A stretch of DNA of 64,000 bases from Sphingomonas sp. PAMC 26621 (GCF_000251145.1 NZ_AIDW01000021.1:176942-240941); one strand, 5' to 3'; positions 39,385 through 50,170 are shown, counted from the first letter of the stretch. Made by a program: numbers and translations. Notes: generated by a model from the sequence alone, not told the origin.

Positions 39385-41022
39385 TCACTCGGCGGCCTGC
39401 GCCAGGACCGGCTCCTTCCAGACGAGCACCGGCTTGCGCGCGGCGAGCGTCTCGTCGAGACGGCTGCGCGGCGCGAAATGCGGCGCGCTCTTAAGGCTGA
39501 CGTCGCCCGCCTTGGCACGCTCCGCGACCGAGCGAAGCGCCATGACGAACTGGTCGATCGCGGCCTTCGATTCGGTCTCGGTCGGCTCGATCAGCATCGC
39601 GCCGTGGACGACCAGCGGGAAGTACATCGTCATCGGGTGGAACCCCTCGTCGATCAGCCCCTTGGCGATATCGATCGTCGAGAAACCGGCGGCGAGGCCG
39701 TTGTCCGAGAACAGTGCTTCATGCATGCATGGCCCCGACGCCCCGAACGGCGCATCGAGCGTCTTGTCGAGCGAACGCAGGATGTAATTGGCGTTGAGCA
39801 CCGCATCCTCGGCAACCTGCCGCAGGCCATCCGCGCCGTGGCTGAGGATGTACGTCAGTGCGCGCGTGAACATGCCCATCTGGCCATGAAACGCGACCAT
39901 CCGGCCGAACGCGTGCGGGTGATCGTCGCCCGCAGTCTCTTCCTCGATCAGCGCAAAATGGCCATCCGCCTGCTTTGCAACGAACGGCAGCGGGCCGAAC
40001 GGTGCCAGCGCTTCGGACAAAACGACCGGACCCGAGCCGGGTCCGCCGCCGCCATGCGGGGTCGAGAAGGTCTTGTGCAGGTTGATGTGCATCGCATCGA
40101 TGCCAAGATCCCCCGGGCGCACGCGACCGACGATCGCGTTGAAGTTTGCGCCATCGCAATAGACGAACCCGCCCGCCGCATGGACCGCATCCGAGATCGT
40201 CCGCATGTCACGCTCGAACAGGCCGCAGGTGTTCGGGTTGGTGATCATCACCCCCGCCACGTCCGGCCCGAGCCGTGCGATCAGCGCCGCGGTATCGACG
40301 CGGCCTTCGGCAGTCGCGGGGATATCTTCGACCTGATAGCCCGCGAAGGCTGCGGTCGCCGGGTTGGTGCCGTGCGCGCTTTCGGGGACGAGAATGATCT
40401 TGCGATGCCCCTCGCCCTTGGCTTCCAACGCAGCGCGAATCGCCAGCACGCCGCACAGCTCGCCATGCGCGCCCGCCTTGGGGCTCATCGCGACGCCGTG
40501 CATGCCGGTGAGCGTGATCAGCCAGGTCGCGAGTTCATGGATGACGCCGAGCGCACCCTGCACGCTGTCGATCGGCTGGAGCGGATGGATGTCCGCGAAA
40601 CCGGGGAGCCGCGCCATCTTCTCGTTGAGGCGCGGATTGTGCTTCATCGTGCACGAACCAAGCGGGAAGAAGCCGAGATCGATCCCGTAATTCTGGCGCG
40701 ACAGGCGGGTGTAGTGGCGGACGGTCTCTGGCTCGGAGAGGCCGGGGAGACCGATGGCCGTATCGCGGAACAGACCGGCAAGGCGTTCTTGGCTCCCCTC
40801 CCCTTCAGGGGAGGGGCTGGGGGTGGGGGGCGTCTCACCGAGACCTGCGCCCGTTACGGCCCCATCCGCGTCAGCAAAATCCACCCCGGTCGTCTCTGCA
40901 TCACCAATCTCGAAGATCAGCTTCTCTTCCAGCATCAGCGCCTTGTTGCCGGTCACCGTCCGGGACGCCTTGCCCCCGGAAACGGGCGCTTCGGGGCGCC
41001 ATCCGCTTGCGTTGATGCTCAT
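39385..41022 (-). CDS. gcvPB: Glycine dehydrogenase (decarboxylating) subunit 2
   Basis: 545 residues, longer than the usual 510-525. It has [19 protein letters not shown] near 105-130 and the PLP-lysine region [20 protein letters not shown] around residue 315-330. Together with subunit 1 it decarboxylates glycine and passes the aminomethyl group to lipoyl-GcvH. A short segment near residues 62-78 ([16 protein letters not shown]) lies in a normally variable spacer. It is encoded by a palindromic repeat (40793-40832), giving an in-frame insertion. It overlaps gcvPA by 4 bases (ATGA). Confidence 0.95.
   Translation of the reverse strand: MSINASGWRPEAPVSGGKASRTVTGNKALMLEEKLIFEIGDAETTGVDFADADGAVTGAGLGETPPTPSPSPEGEGSQERLAGLFRDTAIGLPGLSEPETVRHYTRLSRQNYGIDLGFFPLGSCTMKHNPRLNEKMARLPGFADIHPLQPIDSVQGALGVIHELATWLITLTGMHGVAMSPKAGAHGELCGVLAIRAALEAKGEGHRKIILVPESAHGTNPATAAFAGYQVEDIPATAEGRVDTAALIARLGPDVAGVMITNPNTCGLFERDMRTISDAVHAAGGFVYCDGANFNAIVGRVRPGDLGIDAMHINLHKTFSTPHGGGGPGSGPVVLSEALAPFGPLPFVAKQADGHFALIEEETAGDDHPHAFGRMVAFHGQMGMFTRALTYILSHGADGLRQVAEDAVLNANYILRSLDKTLDAPFGASGPCMHEALFSDNGLAAGFSTIDIAKGLIDEGFHPMTMYFPLVVHGAMLIEPTETESKAAIDQFVMALRSVAERAKAGDVSLKSAPHFAPRSRLDETLAARKPVLVWKEPVLAQAAE
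40793..40832. repeat. Repeat unit inside gcvPB
   Basis: The CCCCTCCCCTTCAGGGGAGG-type unit is the same kind as the pairs at 42390 and 63007. Here a single arm lies in frame within gcvPB and is translated as part of the protein. Confidence 0.85.
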
Positions 41023-42377
41023 GCCAGGATCTCCTCGAGCGCTGCCGCCAGCGTTTCCACATCTTCTGCCGACGTCGTCTCGGTGACTGCGACGACGAGG
41101 CCGTTGGCGAGATCGCCCTCACCCGGATACAACCGCCCGAGCGACACACCCGCCAGGATCCCGCGATCCGCCAGCGTCCGCACGACCGGGCGCGCCTCGA
41201 CCGGTAGCTTGAGCGTGAATTCGTTGAAGAAGGCGGGCGTGACGAGCTCGACACCCGGCACCTTGCTCAACCGCTCCGCCGCCGCGACCGCGCCGCGATG
41301 GTTGATCTGCGCCAGGGTGCGCAGCCCCTTCTCACCCAGCAACGTCATGTGGATCGAGAAGGCGAGCGCACACAGCCCGGAGTTGGTGCAGATGTTCGAC
41401 GTCGCCTTCTCGCGCCGGATATGCTGCTCGCGGGTGGAGAGCGTCAGCACGAACCCGCGCCGGCCATCCGCGTCCAGCGTCTCGCCGCACAGGCGACCCG
41501 GCATCTGGCGAACATATTTGTCTTTGCAGCCGAACAGCCCGACGTAGGGCCCGCCGAACTGCAACCCGACGCCGAGCGACTGCCCTTCGCCGACGACGAT
41601 ATCCGCGTCCATCTCGCCCGGTGCCTTGATCGCGCCCAGTGCGACCGGCTCGGTCACGACCGCAATCAGCAGCGCCTTGTTGGCATGGCACGCATCGGCG
41701 AGCGGCGTCAGGTCCGCGATACGCCCGAGAATGTCAGGATATTGCACGACGACGCACGACGTATCCTTGTCGATCGCCGCGATCAGCGACTCGAGATCCG
41801 TGTCCGCGCTGAGCGTCGGCGCAGCGGTTTCGAGCAGGTCGCCCGTGAACTTGGCCATCGTCTTGGCAACCGAGACATAATGCGGGTGCAGCCCCGACGA
41901 CAGGATCGCCTTGCCGCGCTTGGTGATCCGCCGCGCCATGCCGATCGCTTCCCAGCACGCGGTCGAGCCGTCGTACATCGAGGCGTTCGCGACATCGGTG
42001 CCGAGCAGCCGTGCGACCTGCGTCTGGAACTCGAACAACATCTGCAGCGTGCCCTGCGCGATCTCGGGCTGGTACGGCGTATAGGCGGTGAGGAACTCGC
42101 CGCGCTGGATCAGATGATCGACCGAGGCGGGGACGTGATGATTGTACGCGCCGCAGCCGAGGAAGAACGGCGCTTCCCCCGCGGTCAGGTTCTTGCGCGC
42201 GAGCGCGGTCATGTGGCGTTCGACCGCCATCTCGCTGGCATGCATCGGCAGGCCGTGGATCGGGCCGTCGAGCCGCGCGGCTTCGGGCACGTCGACGAAC
42301 AGATCGTCGATCGTCGCCACGCCGATCACGCCGAGCATCGCATCGCGGTCAGGCTGGGTCAGGGGGAGATAGCGCAT
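41019..42377 (-). CDS. gcvPA: Glycine dehydrogenase (decarboxylating) subunit 1
   Basis: 452 residues ([20 protein letters not shown]). The family motifs [40 protein letters not shown] and [20 protein letters not shown] are present. It pairs with gcvPB. It is transcribed after gcvH across a gap of 121 bases that holds an inverted repeat, and its end overlaps gcvPB. Confidence 0.97.
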   Translation of the reverse strand: MRYLPLTQPDRDAMLGVIGVATIDDLFVDVPEAARLDGPIHGLPMHASEMAVERHMTALARKNLTAGEAPFFLGCGAYNHHVPASVDHLIQRGEFLTAYTPYQPEIAQGTLQMLFEFQTQVARLLGTDVANASMYDGSTACWEAIGMARRITKRGKAILSSGLHPHYVSVAKTMAKFTGDLLETAAPTLSADTDLESLIAAIDKDTSCVVVQYPDILGRIADLTPLADACHANKALLIAVVTEPVALGAIKAPGEMDADIVVGEGQSLGVGLQFGGPYVGLFGCKDKYVRQMPGRLCGETLDADGRRGFVLTLSTREQHIRREKATSNICTNSGLCALAFSIHMTLLGEKGLRTLAQINHRGAVAAAERLSKVPGVELVTPAFFNEFTLKLPVEARPVVRTLADRGILAGVSLGRLYPGEGDLANGLVVAVTETTSAEDVETLAAALEEILA

Positions 42378-42389
42378 CTATTATACTCC

Positions 42390-42489
42390 TCCCCTCCCCT
42401 TCCGGGGAGGGGCCGGGGGTGGGGCCGTGCCACGAGTGGAGCGCCCGCGGAGAGGCCCCACCCCAACCCCTCCCCTGAAGGGGAGGGGC
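42390..42489. repeat. Inverted repeat between gcvH and gcvPA
   Basis: Arm 42390-42424 (CCCCTCCCCTTCCGGGGAGG and following) pairs with 42455-42489 over about 33 bases with a few mismatches. It is the full paired form of the element whose single arm lies inside gcvPB. Confidence 0.85.
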
Positions 42490-42498
42490 TAGTTCAGA

Positions 42499-42870
42499 TC
42501 ACAGCTTCTCGACGAACGCCTTATAGGCAATCTCATCCATCAGCGCGTTGAGCTCGTCGGTGTCGCTCAGCGTCAGCTTGAAGAACCAGCCCTCGGCTTC
42601 GGGATCCTCGTTGACGAGCCCGGGCGTGTCGCCGAGCGCGGCATTGCCCTCGATCACCGTGCCCGAAACCGGCGAATAGACGTCGGACGCGGCCTTGACC
42701 GATTCGACCACCGCGGCTTCGTCGCCCTTGGCGAATTCCTTGCCTTCTTCGGGCACGTCGACGAACACGATGTCGCCAAGCTGGCTCTGCGCATATTCGG
42801 TAATGCCGACGATGCCGACGTCGCCATCGACATCAACCCATTCATGATCTTCGGTAAAATAACGGCTCAT
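42499..42870 (-). CDS. gcvH: Glycine cleavage system H protein
   Basis: 123 residues from the ATG at 42870 ([20 protein letters not shown]). The lipoylation site is Lys59 in [17 protein letters not shown]. It shuttles the aminomethyl group between GcvP and GcvT in the cytoplasm. The ATG overlaps the gcvT stop (TGATG), so translation is coupled. A second gcvH-like gene starts at 93. Confidence 0.98.
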   Translation of the reverse strand: MSRYFTEDHEWVDVDGDVGIVGITEYAQSQLGDIVFVDVPEEGKEFAKGDEAAVVESVKAASDVYSPVSGTVIEGNAALGDTPGLVNEDPEAEGWFFKLTLSDTDELNALMDEIAYKAFVEKL

Positions 42871-44053
42871 CACTTGCCTCCCAGAGTCTTCGGTTGCCGG
42901 ACATAGCGGTGGGGAATGAACGGCATCGCGGTCACGGTCGCCTGGTGGACCTTGCCGCGCTGCGCGAGTTGAATCGTGGTGCCCGCAACCGCCACTGCGG
43001 TGGGCACATAGGCCATCGCGATCGGCGCACCGACGCTCGGCGCGAACCCGCCCGAGGTGACGCGGCCGACTTCCGAGCCCTGATCGTCGAGCACCGCAGC
43101 GCCTTCGCGCACCGGCTGGCGCCCTTCGACCAGCAGGCCGACACGCTTGATGATTGCGCCCGACTCGCGCTCGGCGAGAATGCGCGGCGCGCCCATGAAG
43201 TCGCCCGCTTCGCGGCGACGCTTCGACAGCGCGAAACCGAGGTCCGCCTGGACCGGGGTCGTCTCGGGGTCGAGATCATGGCCGTAGAGCGGCAGCCCGG
43301 CCTCGAGCCGCAGCGAATCACGCGCGCCAAGGCCGATCGGCTTGACCTCGGATTCGGCGGTCAGCGCATCGGCGAGCGCTTCGACATTCTCCGCAGGCAC
43401 CGAAATCTCGAACCCGTCTTCGCCGGTATAGCCCGAGCGGCTGATCCACAGCGGCACGCCGTTCCACTCGAACGCGCCCGCGGTCATGAACACCAGCGCT
43501 TCGACGCCCGGCACCAGCCGCGCGAGTGCATCGACCGCCTTCGGCCCCTGCAACGCGAGCAGCGCCTGGTCTTCCATATGGTTGAGCGCGATCCCGTCGG
43601 GCAGATACTCGAGCAGATGCGCGATATCGTCAATCTTGGTCGCGCCGTTGACGACCATGTAATAGCCCTGGATGTCGAACGGGTTGGCGTCCGGCAGATG
43701 CGTGACCATCAGGTCATCGAGGATGCCGCCATCCTCCGACAGCACAACGAATAGCGCTGCTTGCCCTGCCCCAGCCCGGCGACATCCGCCGGCAGCACCG
43801 CTTCGAGCGCCGCCACGACGTCCGCGCCCTCTTCAGATCGGAACAGCAGCTGGCCCATGTGGCTGACGTCGAACAGCCCGGCCGATTCGCGCACCCACAG
43901 ATGCTCGGCCATGATGCCTTCATATTGGACGGGCATTTCACAGCCCGCGAACGGCACCATCCGGCCACCCCGCGCACGATGCCACGCATCGAGCGGCAAT
44001 TGCTCGATCGCAATCTCGTCGGCTTCGGTCTCGTAGGGGTCGAGGTCGCTCAT
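42870..44053 (-). CDS. gcvT: Aminomethyltransferase (T protein), apparent -1 frameshift
   Basis: The first frame from 44053 ([20 protein letters not shown]) covers [36 protein letters not shown] and GQGKQRYSL, and is then lost. The next frame resumes [20 protein letters not shown] and runs to [12 protein letters not shown], including [20 protein letters not shown]. One base is missing at about 43744-43745. The corrected protein is 394 residues, normal for GcvT. The whole operon's first enzyme would otherwise be lost, so a consensus error is likely. It moves the methylene group from GcvH to tetrahydrofolate. It is directly controlled by the glycine riboswitch upstream. Confidence 0.93.
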
Positions 44054-44117
44054 GTTGGTCTTCCGCAAGAGGTCAACGGCGCGCCATGGCGCCGGAACGC
44101 CGTGATGTGCCGCCCCC

Positions 44118-44305
44118 TCTGTCACGGAACCTGAGAGCTTTCACGGAACCATATGGTCCGCTTACCCCTTCGGTGGCGCTCGCCCACAGGGCAGCGCGCT
44201 TTCCAGAGTGTCGATTCGATCCGCGCGGTCCGGTTGCCTGAGAGATTCCGGGGCGGTTGCTCCTTCGGCGGTCCGGGCTCTCCCGGACGCTCTCCCGCGC
44301 GTACC
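44118..44305 (-). promoter_or_regulatory. Tandem glycine riboswitch
   Basis: In the gcvT leader, minus strand, two consecutive aptamers are visible. The first runs from GCGGGAGAG (about 44300) through CCGCCGAAGGAGCAA to AATCTCTCAGGCAA (about 44235). The second runs from CTCTGGAAAG (about 44203) through CACCGAAGGGGTAAG to GCTCTCAGGTTCCGTGAC (about 44120). These are the conserved core blocks of the gcvT-type glycine riboswitch. It sits about 65 bases before the gcvT start and should turn on the operon when glycine is abundant. Confidence 0.93.
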
Positions 44306-44372
44306 CTTGACGGTTGCCCGTCAACGACGCGGCCGGTTTGCCGCGCCGCAACAGGCAAGTCAACGAGAAGGC

Positions 44373-45029
44373 TCAGCGCGTCGCGTTATATTTGAGCTGT
44401 TCGTCGGTCAGCTGGAAGCCGACCAGCGCCTCGAAGCTCGCGCGGAGCACCGCCTGGCGGATTTCCGGCCGGGTCAGCGGGTCGGTCGCGGCGTCTTCGT
44501 CGCCCGCCTTGCGCTTCTCGGTCAGCTTCTTGCGGACGTCGTCGGGCAGAGTCGCGGCGGCGCGCGACACGGTCGCCTCGCCCATGCCCTGCACCGCCGC
44601 GCGCGCCTGCCCCGCATCGAAATGCAGCGTCACGCGCCCGACACGCTTCGCGACGACCGCGGTGCCGCCCTGCACCACCGTCACGAAATACGGCAGCGTC
44701 ACGTCGCGTGGCCCATCGGTGCGCACGCGGCGCCCCTCGACCGAGAAGGTCAGCTTGGTCAGCACGTCGCTGCCCGAATCGTCGCAGGTCGAGCGGACGT
44801 TGGTCAGCACCGCGGTCATGTCGAGCGCGGTCGCATCGCGGCTTGCGGGTGGATCGAACAGCGTGACGTCGCCGGTCGCGGCGGGCACCCCGACGCTCGG
44901 GCAGGCGTTGCGCACCGCGGTGATGCCGCCGGACGCATCGAGTTCTCCGGTATGGGCGCACCCGCCGAGCAGAAGCGCACCGCACGCGCTGGTCGCGAGG
45001 GCGGCAATGGCTGATTTCCGGATGGTCAC
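44373..45029 (-). CDS. Putative lipoprotein of unknown function
   Basis: 218 residues if the GTG at 45029 is used (VTIRKSAIAALATSACGALL); TTG at 45053 is also possible. The lipobox is LLLGGCAHTG. The mature part is polar, with no known domain recognised; segments such as VEGRRVRTDGPRDVTLPYFV and the helical end RASFEALVGFQLTDEQLKYN suggest an alpha/beta fold. It is probably anchored in the outer or inner membrane facing the periplasm. It is divergent from ispH and ends just upstream of the riboswitch region. Confidence 0.75.
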   Translation of the reverse strand: MTIRKSAIAALATSACGALLLGGCAHTGELDASGGITAVRNACPSVGVPAATGDVTLFDPPASRDATALDMTAVLTNVRSTCDDSGSDVLTKLTFSVEGRRVRTDGPRDVTLPYFVTVVQGGTAVVAKRVGRVTLHFDAGQARAAVQGMGEATVSRAAATLPDDVRKKLTEKRKAGDEDAATDPLTRPEIRQAVLRASFEALVGFQLTDEQLKYNATR

Positions 45030-45147
45030 GGGGGCACGCACCTTATCATGCAAAAGGAATCCGCAACCGATAGGAGAGCGCGCGGACGTCCCGCTTCATA
45101 GGAAGCGGCTTTCGCGCACGCAAGCAATCGCGTAGGCTTGGGCCAGC

Positions 45148-46107
45148 ATGAGTATCCCCGTCGAAAAGCCGCCACTCGAGCTGGTCATCGCCGCCCCCCG
45201 CGGATTTTGCGCAGGGGTCGATCGCGCGATCCAGATCGTCGAGCTGGCACTGCAGAAGTTCGGCGCGCCGGTCTATGTCCGGCACGAGATCGTCCACAAC
45301 CGCTTCGTGGTCGACATGCTGCGCGACAAGGGTGCGGTGTTCGTCGAGGAACTCGATCAGGTGCCCGATGGCGTGCCCGTCGTCTTCTCCGCGCACGGCG
45401 TCCCCAAGGCGGTTCCCGACAAGGCGACCGAGCGCGGGCTCGCCTTCCTCGACGCGACCTGTCCGCTCGTCTCCAAGGTCCACCGCCAGGCAGAGCGGAT
45501 GGTCGCGCTCGGGCGGCATATCGTATTTATCGGCCATGCCGGCCACCCCGAGGTGATCGGCACCTTCGGGCAGGTGCCCGAGGGCGCGATGACGCTGGTC
45601 GAGACCGTCGCCGATGCGGAAGCCTACAGCCCCGCAGATCCGGCGACCCTCGCCTTCCTGACGCAGACCACGCTGTCGATGGACGATACCGCCGCGGTCG
45701 TCGCGGTGCTCAAGGCGCGCTTCCCATCGATCCAGGGGCCGCCGGGCGAGGACATTTGCTACGCAACCTCCAACCGCCAGGCTGCGGTCAAGGCGATCGC
45801 GCAGACGTGCGACGCGATGCTGGTGATCGGCGCGCCCAATTCTTCCAATTCGGTGCGCCTCGTCGAAGTCGCCGAACGCGAGGGGACACGCGCGCACCTG
45901 ATTCAGCGCGCGGCCGAGCTCGACTGGGACTTCCTCAAGGAGGTTCGCATTCTCGGGCTGACGGCCGGTGCCTCCGCGCCCGAAGTGCTGGTCCGCGAAC
46001 TCGTCGACCGGCTCGCCGAGCGCTTCACCGTCACCGAACGCGAGGTCGAGACCAAGCGCGAGACGGTGTCGTTCAAGCTGCCTCGCGGCCTCGACGTCGC
46101 GGCCTGA
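45148..46107 (+). CDS. ispH: 4-hydroxy-3-methylbut-2-enyl diphosphate reductase
   Basis: 319 residues. The three iron-sulfur cysteines are in [23 protein letters not shown] and [13 protein letters not shown]. Other signatures are [14 protein letters not shown] and [13 protein letters not shown]. It performs the last step of the non-mevalonate isoprenoid pathway (HMBPP to IPP and DMAPP), needing electrons from ferredoxin or flavodoxin. It begins an ispH-thrB-rnhA operon; the next gene starts 3 bases after its stop. Confidence 0.98.
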   Translation: MSIPVEKPPLELVIAAPRGFCAGVDRAIQIVELALQKFGAPVYVRHEIVHNRFVVDMLRDKGAVFVEELDQVPDGVPVVFSAHGVPKAVPDKATERGLAFLDATCPLVSKVHRQAERMVALGRHIVFIGHAGHPEVIGTFGQVPEGAMTLVETVADAEAYSPADPATLAFLTQTTLSMDDTAAVVAVLKARFPSIQGPPGEDICYATSNRQAAVKAIAQTCDAMLVIGAPNSSNSVRLVEVAEREGTRAHLIQRAAELDWDFLKEVRILGLTAGASAPEVLVRELVDRLAERFTVTEREVETKRETVSFKLPRGLDVAA

Positions 46108-46110
46108 ACC

Positions 46111-47070
46111 ATGGCGGTCTACACGCATGTCTCGGCCGAGGCGCTCGGCCGCTTCCTCGACGGGTTCGATTGCGGCACGCTCGTTTCCGCGAAGGGAATC
46201 GCGGAAGGGGTGGAGAACACCAATTATCTGGTCGATACCACCACCGGACGATTCATCCTGACGCTCTACGAAAAGCGCGTCGATGGCGACGACCTGCCGT
46301 TCTTCCTCGACCTGCTCGATCATCTTGCGGCGCGCGGCAACCCGGTTCCGCCCGCAATCAAGGACCGCAGCGGCACCGCGATCCATACTCTCGAAGGCCG
46401 CCCGGCGTGCCTGATCCAGTTCCTGCCCGGCGTCTCGCTGTCGCACCCAACCCCGACCCAGGCCGCCGCGACCGGGGCGGCGATGGCGGCGATGCACGCG
46501 GGGCTCGCCGATTTTCCGCAGACCCGCCCCAATACGATGGGCGTGGAAAGCTGGCAGCCGCTGTTCGCGCGGTGCGGCCAGAGCTTGAACGAGATTGCAC
46601 CCGGGCTTTACGACACGCTCGGATTCGCGCTCGATGCCGTGGTGACGCGCTGGCCCCGCGACGTGCTCGAGCAGTCCGCGATCCATGCCGACCTGTTCCC
46701 CGACAATGTGCTGATGCGTGGCGATGACGTATCCGGGCTGATCGACTTCTATTTCGCCTGCACCGACATTCGCGTGTTCGATCTCGCGATCATGCACACC
46801 GCCTGGTCGTTCGATTCGACCGGGACGCACTACGATGCGGCGATCGGCGATGCGGTGATTGCGGGCTACGCGTCACGCTTCCCGTTGAGCGACCTGGAAA
46901 AGCTGCATTTTCCGACGCTTGCCAGCGGAGCCTGCCTCCGGTTCGCACTCTCGCGCGCGTGGGACTGGCTCAACACGCCTGCTGACGCGCTGGTCACGCG
47001 CAAGGATCCGCTCGCCTATGTCCGGAGGCTGTCGCATTATGCGCCGGAGCTGGCTAAGCGGACGCGATGA
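46111..47070 (+). CDS. thrB: Homoserine kinase, APH-type
   Basis: 319 residues ([20 protein letters not shown]), the aminoglycoside-phosphotransferase-like form used in alphaproteobacteria. It has [20 protein letters not shown] and the catalytic loop [20 protein letters not shown], followed by [11 protein letters not shown]. It phosphorylates homoserine on the way to threonine. It overlaps rnhA by 4 bases (ATGA). Confidence 0.95.
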   Translation: MAVYTHVSAEALGRFLDGFDCGTLVSAKGIAEGVENTNYLVDTTTGRFILTLYEKRVDGDDLPFFLDLLDHLAARGNPVPPAIKDRSGTAIHTLEGRPACLIQFLPGVSLSHPTPTQAAATGAAMAAMHAGLADFPQTRPNTMGVESWQPLFARCGQSLNEIAPGLYDTLGFALDAVVTRWPRDVLEQSAIHADLFPDNVLMRGDDVSGLIDFYFACTDIRVFDLAIMHTAWSFDSTGTHYDAAIGDAVIAGYASRFPLSDLEKLHFPTLASGACLRFALSRAWDWLNTPADALVTRKDPLAYVRRLSHYAPELAKRTR

Positions 47071-47540
47071 CTGACGCCGCGCCCACCACCCCGCCCGAAC
47101 TGACCAAAGTCGAAATCGCCACCGATGGCGCCTGCAAGGGCAATCCCGGCCCAGGCGGCTGGGGTGCGCTGATCCGCAGCGGCGGGACCGAGAAGGAATT
47201 GTCGGGCGGCGAGAAGATGACGACCAACAACCGGATGGAGCTGATGGCCGCGATCGAGGGCCTGCGCGCGCTCAAGCGGCCGTGCCGCGTGACGCTGTCG
47301 ACCGACAGCCGCTATGTGATGGACGGCCTGACCAAGTGGATCAAGGGCTGGCAGAAGAACGGCTGGAAGACCGCCGCGAAACAGCCGGTCAAGAACGCCG
47401 AGCTGTGGCAGGCGCTGCTCGATGCCGCCAAGCCGCACCGGATCGACTGGGTGTGGGTCAAGGGCCATGCCGGGCATCCCGACAACGAGCGGTGTGACAA
47501 GTTGGCGAGCGACGCCGCGATGCTGGCGGCGCGGCGGTAA
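47067..47540 (+). CDS. rnhA: Ribonuclease HI
   Basis: 157 residues. The four catalytic acidic residues are visible in order: Asp in [17 protein letters not shown], Glu in [14 protein letters not shown], Asp in [13 protein letters not shown] and Asp in [14 protein letters not shown]. It cleaves RNA in RNA-DNA hybrids. It is the last gene of the ispH operon; the inverted repeat at 47586 follows and may terminate it. Confidence 0.97.
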   Translation: MTDAAPTTPPELTKVEIATDGACKGNPGPGGWGALIRSGGTEKELSGGEKMTTNNRMELMAAIEGLRALKRPCRVTLSTDSRYVMDGLTKWIKGWQKNGWKTAAKQPVKNAELWQALLDAAKPHRIDWVWVKGHAGHPDNERCDKLASDAAMLAARR

Positions 47541-47585
47541 CGTCGCGCGCCGTACGTCAGTGCGTTCGGGACCGGCGCAAACCTC

Positions 47586-47703
47586 CCGTCACCCCGGCGA
47601 AGGCCGGGGCCGTTAGGTTATCCGGACGCAACGGCGCGACGGGATGCGGTATCGCCAGTCGCGCCATGCAACATGGCGGCCCCGGCCTTCGCCGGGGTGA
47701 CGG
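47586..47703. repeat. Perfect 27-bp inverted repeat between convergent genes
   Basis: Arm 47586-47612 is the exact reverse complement of 47677-47703 with a 64-base spacer (core CCCCGGCGAAGGCCGGGG, flanked by CCGTCA). It lies between rnhA and the TonB receptor, which converge, so it may be a bidirectional terminator. Confidence 0.9.
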
Positions 47704-47740
47704 AAAACGCGGGCGGGGCGCTACAGCGCCCACCCACCGC

Positions 47741-50170
47741 TCAGAACCGCTTGCTCGCCGTCAGCCCGATCGTGCGTGGCTGGTTGGTCGTAAAGGCGAG
47801 CCGCGCGCGCCCGCCGCGTTCGCGGTCGAACGACAGCAGCGCGTTCTCGTCGAGCAGGTTGTTGACGTAGACCGACACCGCGAGGTCGTTCGCGAATTCC
47901 AGCCCGGCGCGCAGACCGACCAGTTCGTAACGCGGCAGGCGCAGGTCGATCACCGTCGAGGCGGTCGCGGGCGCACCACCGAACGGCAGACCGGTTACGA
48001 ACGTCCGCGGGTTGTTCTCCTGGTCGCCCGGCTGCGTGAAGCGGCTGCCGACATGCTGGAACGATCCGCTGAACACCGCATAGGTCGATGCCGCGACCGC
48101 GAAGCGGTAGCTGGCATTGGCCGATAGCTGGAACTTGGGCACCGACGGCAAGCGGTTGCCATCGCGGATCCCCTCGATCACGCTGCCGTTGGGCCGCGTG
48201 AGCGTTGCATCGAACTGCGCTTCCAGCACGCTACCCGACAATCCCAGGTCGAGCCCGGTCACCGGGGTCATCGACAGCTCGACCTCGACCCCCTTGGAAT
48301 GCGCCTTGGGCACGTTGAACACGATCCGCGACGAACAGCTTCCGGCATCCGCCGTCACCTGCAAATTCTTGATGTCGTTGTAGAAAGCCGCGGCGTTGAG
48401 CGTGACGGGGCCGAGCCGCGCCTTCATCCCGCCCTCATAGTTCCACAAGCTCTCGTCGCCATAGCGCGGGCGGTTGCCGAAGGTCGCGGCGTCCGGACCG
48501 CCCGCGCCGCCCGAACAGAGCGGAATGTTGAGCGGGTCGTTGACCCCGCCGAGCCGGAAGCCCTTCGACGCCTGCGCGTTGAAGGTCACGCGATCCGCCG
48601 CCTTGTAGCTCAGCAGCAATCGCGGCGAGAACCCTTCCGACGACGTCCGGTCGCTGTTGTTGTCGCCATTGGTGAACAGCCCGCCGGACTTGAACACGCG
48701 CGATTCGTTGTAGCCGTAATAGCGCCCGCCCGCGGTCGCCTTGAGCCGTTCGGTGATCGCAAGGCTCGCCTCGCCGAAGATCGCGAGCTGTTTCAGCTTG
48801 TACGGAATGTTGGCGTTATACGGCGAATCCGCCGCGAACCCGTTGGCCACCGCCGCCGCCGTCCCCGCGCCGAGCACCGAATCGGTGAAGGCATCGTAGC
48901 CCGGCGTCGGCAGCCGCTGCGCATAGTTGCGGTCGGTGCTCGAGAAGAATCCGCCGATCAGCCACTGGAACGGGCTCGCATAGGCCGAGGCAAAGCGGAT
49001 TTCCTGCGTGAACGAGGTCACCTTGGTCGTATCGCGCAGGTTGGACGGGAGCAGCACCGCCGCGGTCGGGAAGCCGAGGTCGACCGAGACGCTCCCGGTC
49101 AGCGCACTTGCGTCGCGGCTGACGAGGATGCTGCGGTCGGTGTAGCTCGTCACCGTGGTGATATCGACACCCTTGACGTTCGCCTGGATCGTCAGGTCGC
49201 CGATCTTGATATCGTCGGTGAACTTCTCGTCGAGCAGCAGATATTGCTCGCGGTCCCCGAGCGTCACCTGCGGGCGCGTCGTCGTGAAGCTGTTGGCGAA
49301 AAGGTTGTAGCGCTCCTCGCGGTTGAAGCCGTTGACGTCGATCTTCTGGTAGATGAAGCGCGGCGTGATGCTGAGCCCCTCGACCGGCTTGATCAGCACC
49401 GCGATCCGCCCGCCATAGCGTTCGCCGTCGTTGACGTTCTTCTCGACCCTGCCGCCCTCGCGCCTTGCGTCGATGAAGCCCGCATAGCGCGTATAATAGC
49501 CAACCGCGCGTACCGCGACCTTCTCGCTGAGCGGGAGGTTGATCGCGCCCTTGAGATGCCCGCCGAGCGCATCCTCGGCGACGACGTTGACGTTCGCCTC
49601 GACCGATCCCTCGATCCGGCTCGTCGTCGGCTGGTTGGTGATGTAGCGGATCGTGCCGCCGACCGAGCCCGAGCCGAACAGCGTCCCCTGCGGCCCACGC
49701 AGAGTCTCGATCCGGTTGAGGTCGTACAGGTCGAGATCGGGCGTGAACAGCGAGAGCGAAATCACCGATTCGTCGAGATAGATGCCGACCTGCTCCTTCA
49801 CGCCCGGCTGGTCGCGCGCGACCTGCCCGGCGGAGACGCCGCGGATCCCGACCTGGCTCTGCCCCGGCCCGAGGTTCTGGATCGCAAGCCCCGCGACGTT
49901 GCGCGACACGTCCTCGAGCGTCGTCGCGCCCGAGCGGCGGATGTCTTCGGAGGTCTGCGCATTGATCGAGAAGGGCACGTTCTGGATCGTCGTCGCGCGC
50001 TTGTTCGCGGTGACGACGATGTCGTTGCCATCGGCGGCCGGTTCCGCCTGTTGCGCGTCGGCCCCTGGCGCAACCTGCGCCAGAGCGGGCGTCACAACCG
50101 CGCAGGCGGCAAAGGTGATGATGGAAAATCCGGACGCCAAAACGGCGCGCGCCGATACATATGCTTGCAT
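47741..50170 (-). CDS. TonB-dependent outer membrane receptor
   Basis: 809 residues. A signal peptide precedes the plug domain at about 50-165 (IVVTANKRATTIQNVPFSIN carries the TonB-box-like start, then DVSRNVAGLAIQNLGPGQSQ and IETLRGPQGTLFGSGSVGGT). The remaining 640 residues form a beta-barrel ending LAFTTNQPRTIGLTASKRF. This is the sphingomonad type of receptor often used for siderophores, carbohydrates or aromatics; the substrate cannot be told. The gene stands alone; the FAD oxidoreductase and hydrolase follow upstream on the same strand. Confidence 0.95.
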   Translation of the reverse strand: MQAYVSARAVLASGFSIITFAACAVVTPALAQVAPGADAQQAEPAADGNDIVVTANKRATTIQNVPFSINAQTSEDIRRSGATTLEDVSRNVAGLAIQNLGPGQSQVGIRGVSAGQVARDQPGVKEQVGIYLDESVISLSLFTPDLDLYDLNRIETLRGPQGTLFGSGSVGGTIRYITNQPTTSRIEGSVEANVNVVAEDALGGHLKGAINLPLSEKVAVRAVGYYTRYAGFIDARREGGRVEKNVNDGERYGGRIAVLIKPVEGLSITPRFIYQKIDVNGFNREERYNLFANSFTTTRPQVTLGDREQYLLLDEKFTDDIKIGDLTIQANVKGVDITTVTSYTDRSILVSRDASALTGSVSVDLGFPTAAVLLPSNLRDTTKVTSFTQEIRFASAYASPFQWLIGGFFSSTDRNYAQRLPTPGYDAFTDSVLGAGTAAAVANGFAADSPYNANIPYKLKQLAIFGEASLAITERLKATAGGRYYGYNESRVFKSGGLFTNGDNNSDRTSSEGFSPRLLLSYKAADRVTFNAQASKGFRLGGVNDPLNIPLCSGGAGGPDAATFGNRPRYGDESLWNYEGGMKARLGPVTLNAAAFYNDIKNLQVTADAGSCSSRIVFNVPKAHSKGVEVELSMTPVTGLDLGLSGSVLEAQFDATLTRPNGSVIEGIRDGNRLPSVPKFQLSANASYRFAVAASTYAVFSGSFQHVGSRFTQPGDQENNPRTFVTGLPFGGAPATASTVIDLRLPRYELVGLRAGLEFANDLAVSVYVNNLLDENALLSFDRERGGRARLAFTTNQPRTIGLTASKRF

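Noticed and set aside
39301..41547. 748-codon plus-strand frame opposite gcvPB
   Set aside because: Shadow of the gcv operon; composition is mirror-like and no motif is present.
45046..46830. 594-codon minus-strand frame across ispH and thrB
   Set aside because: Shadow of two well-recognised genes on the other strand.
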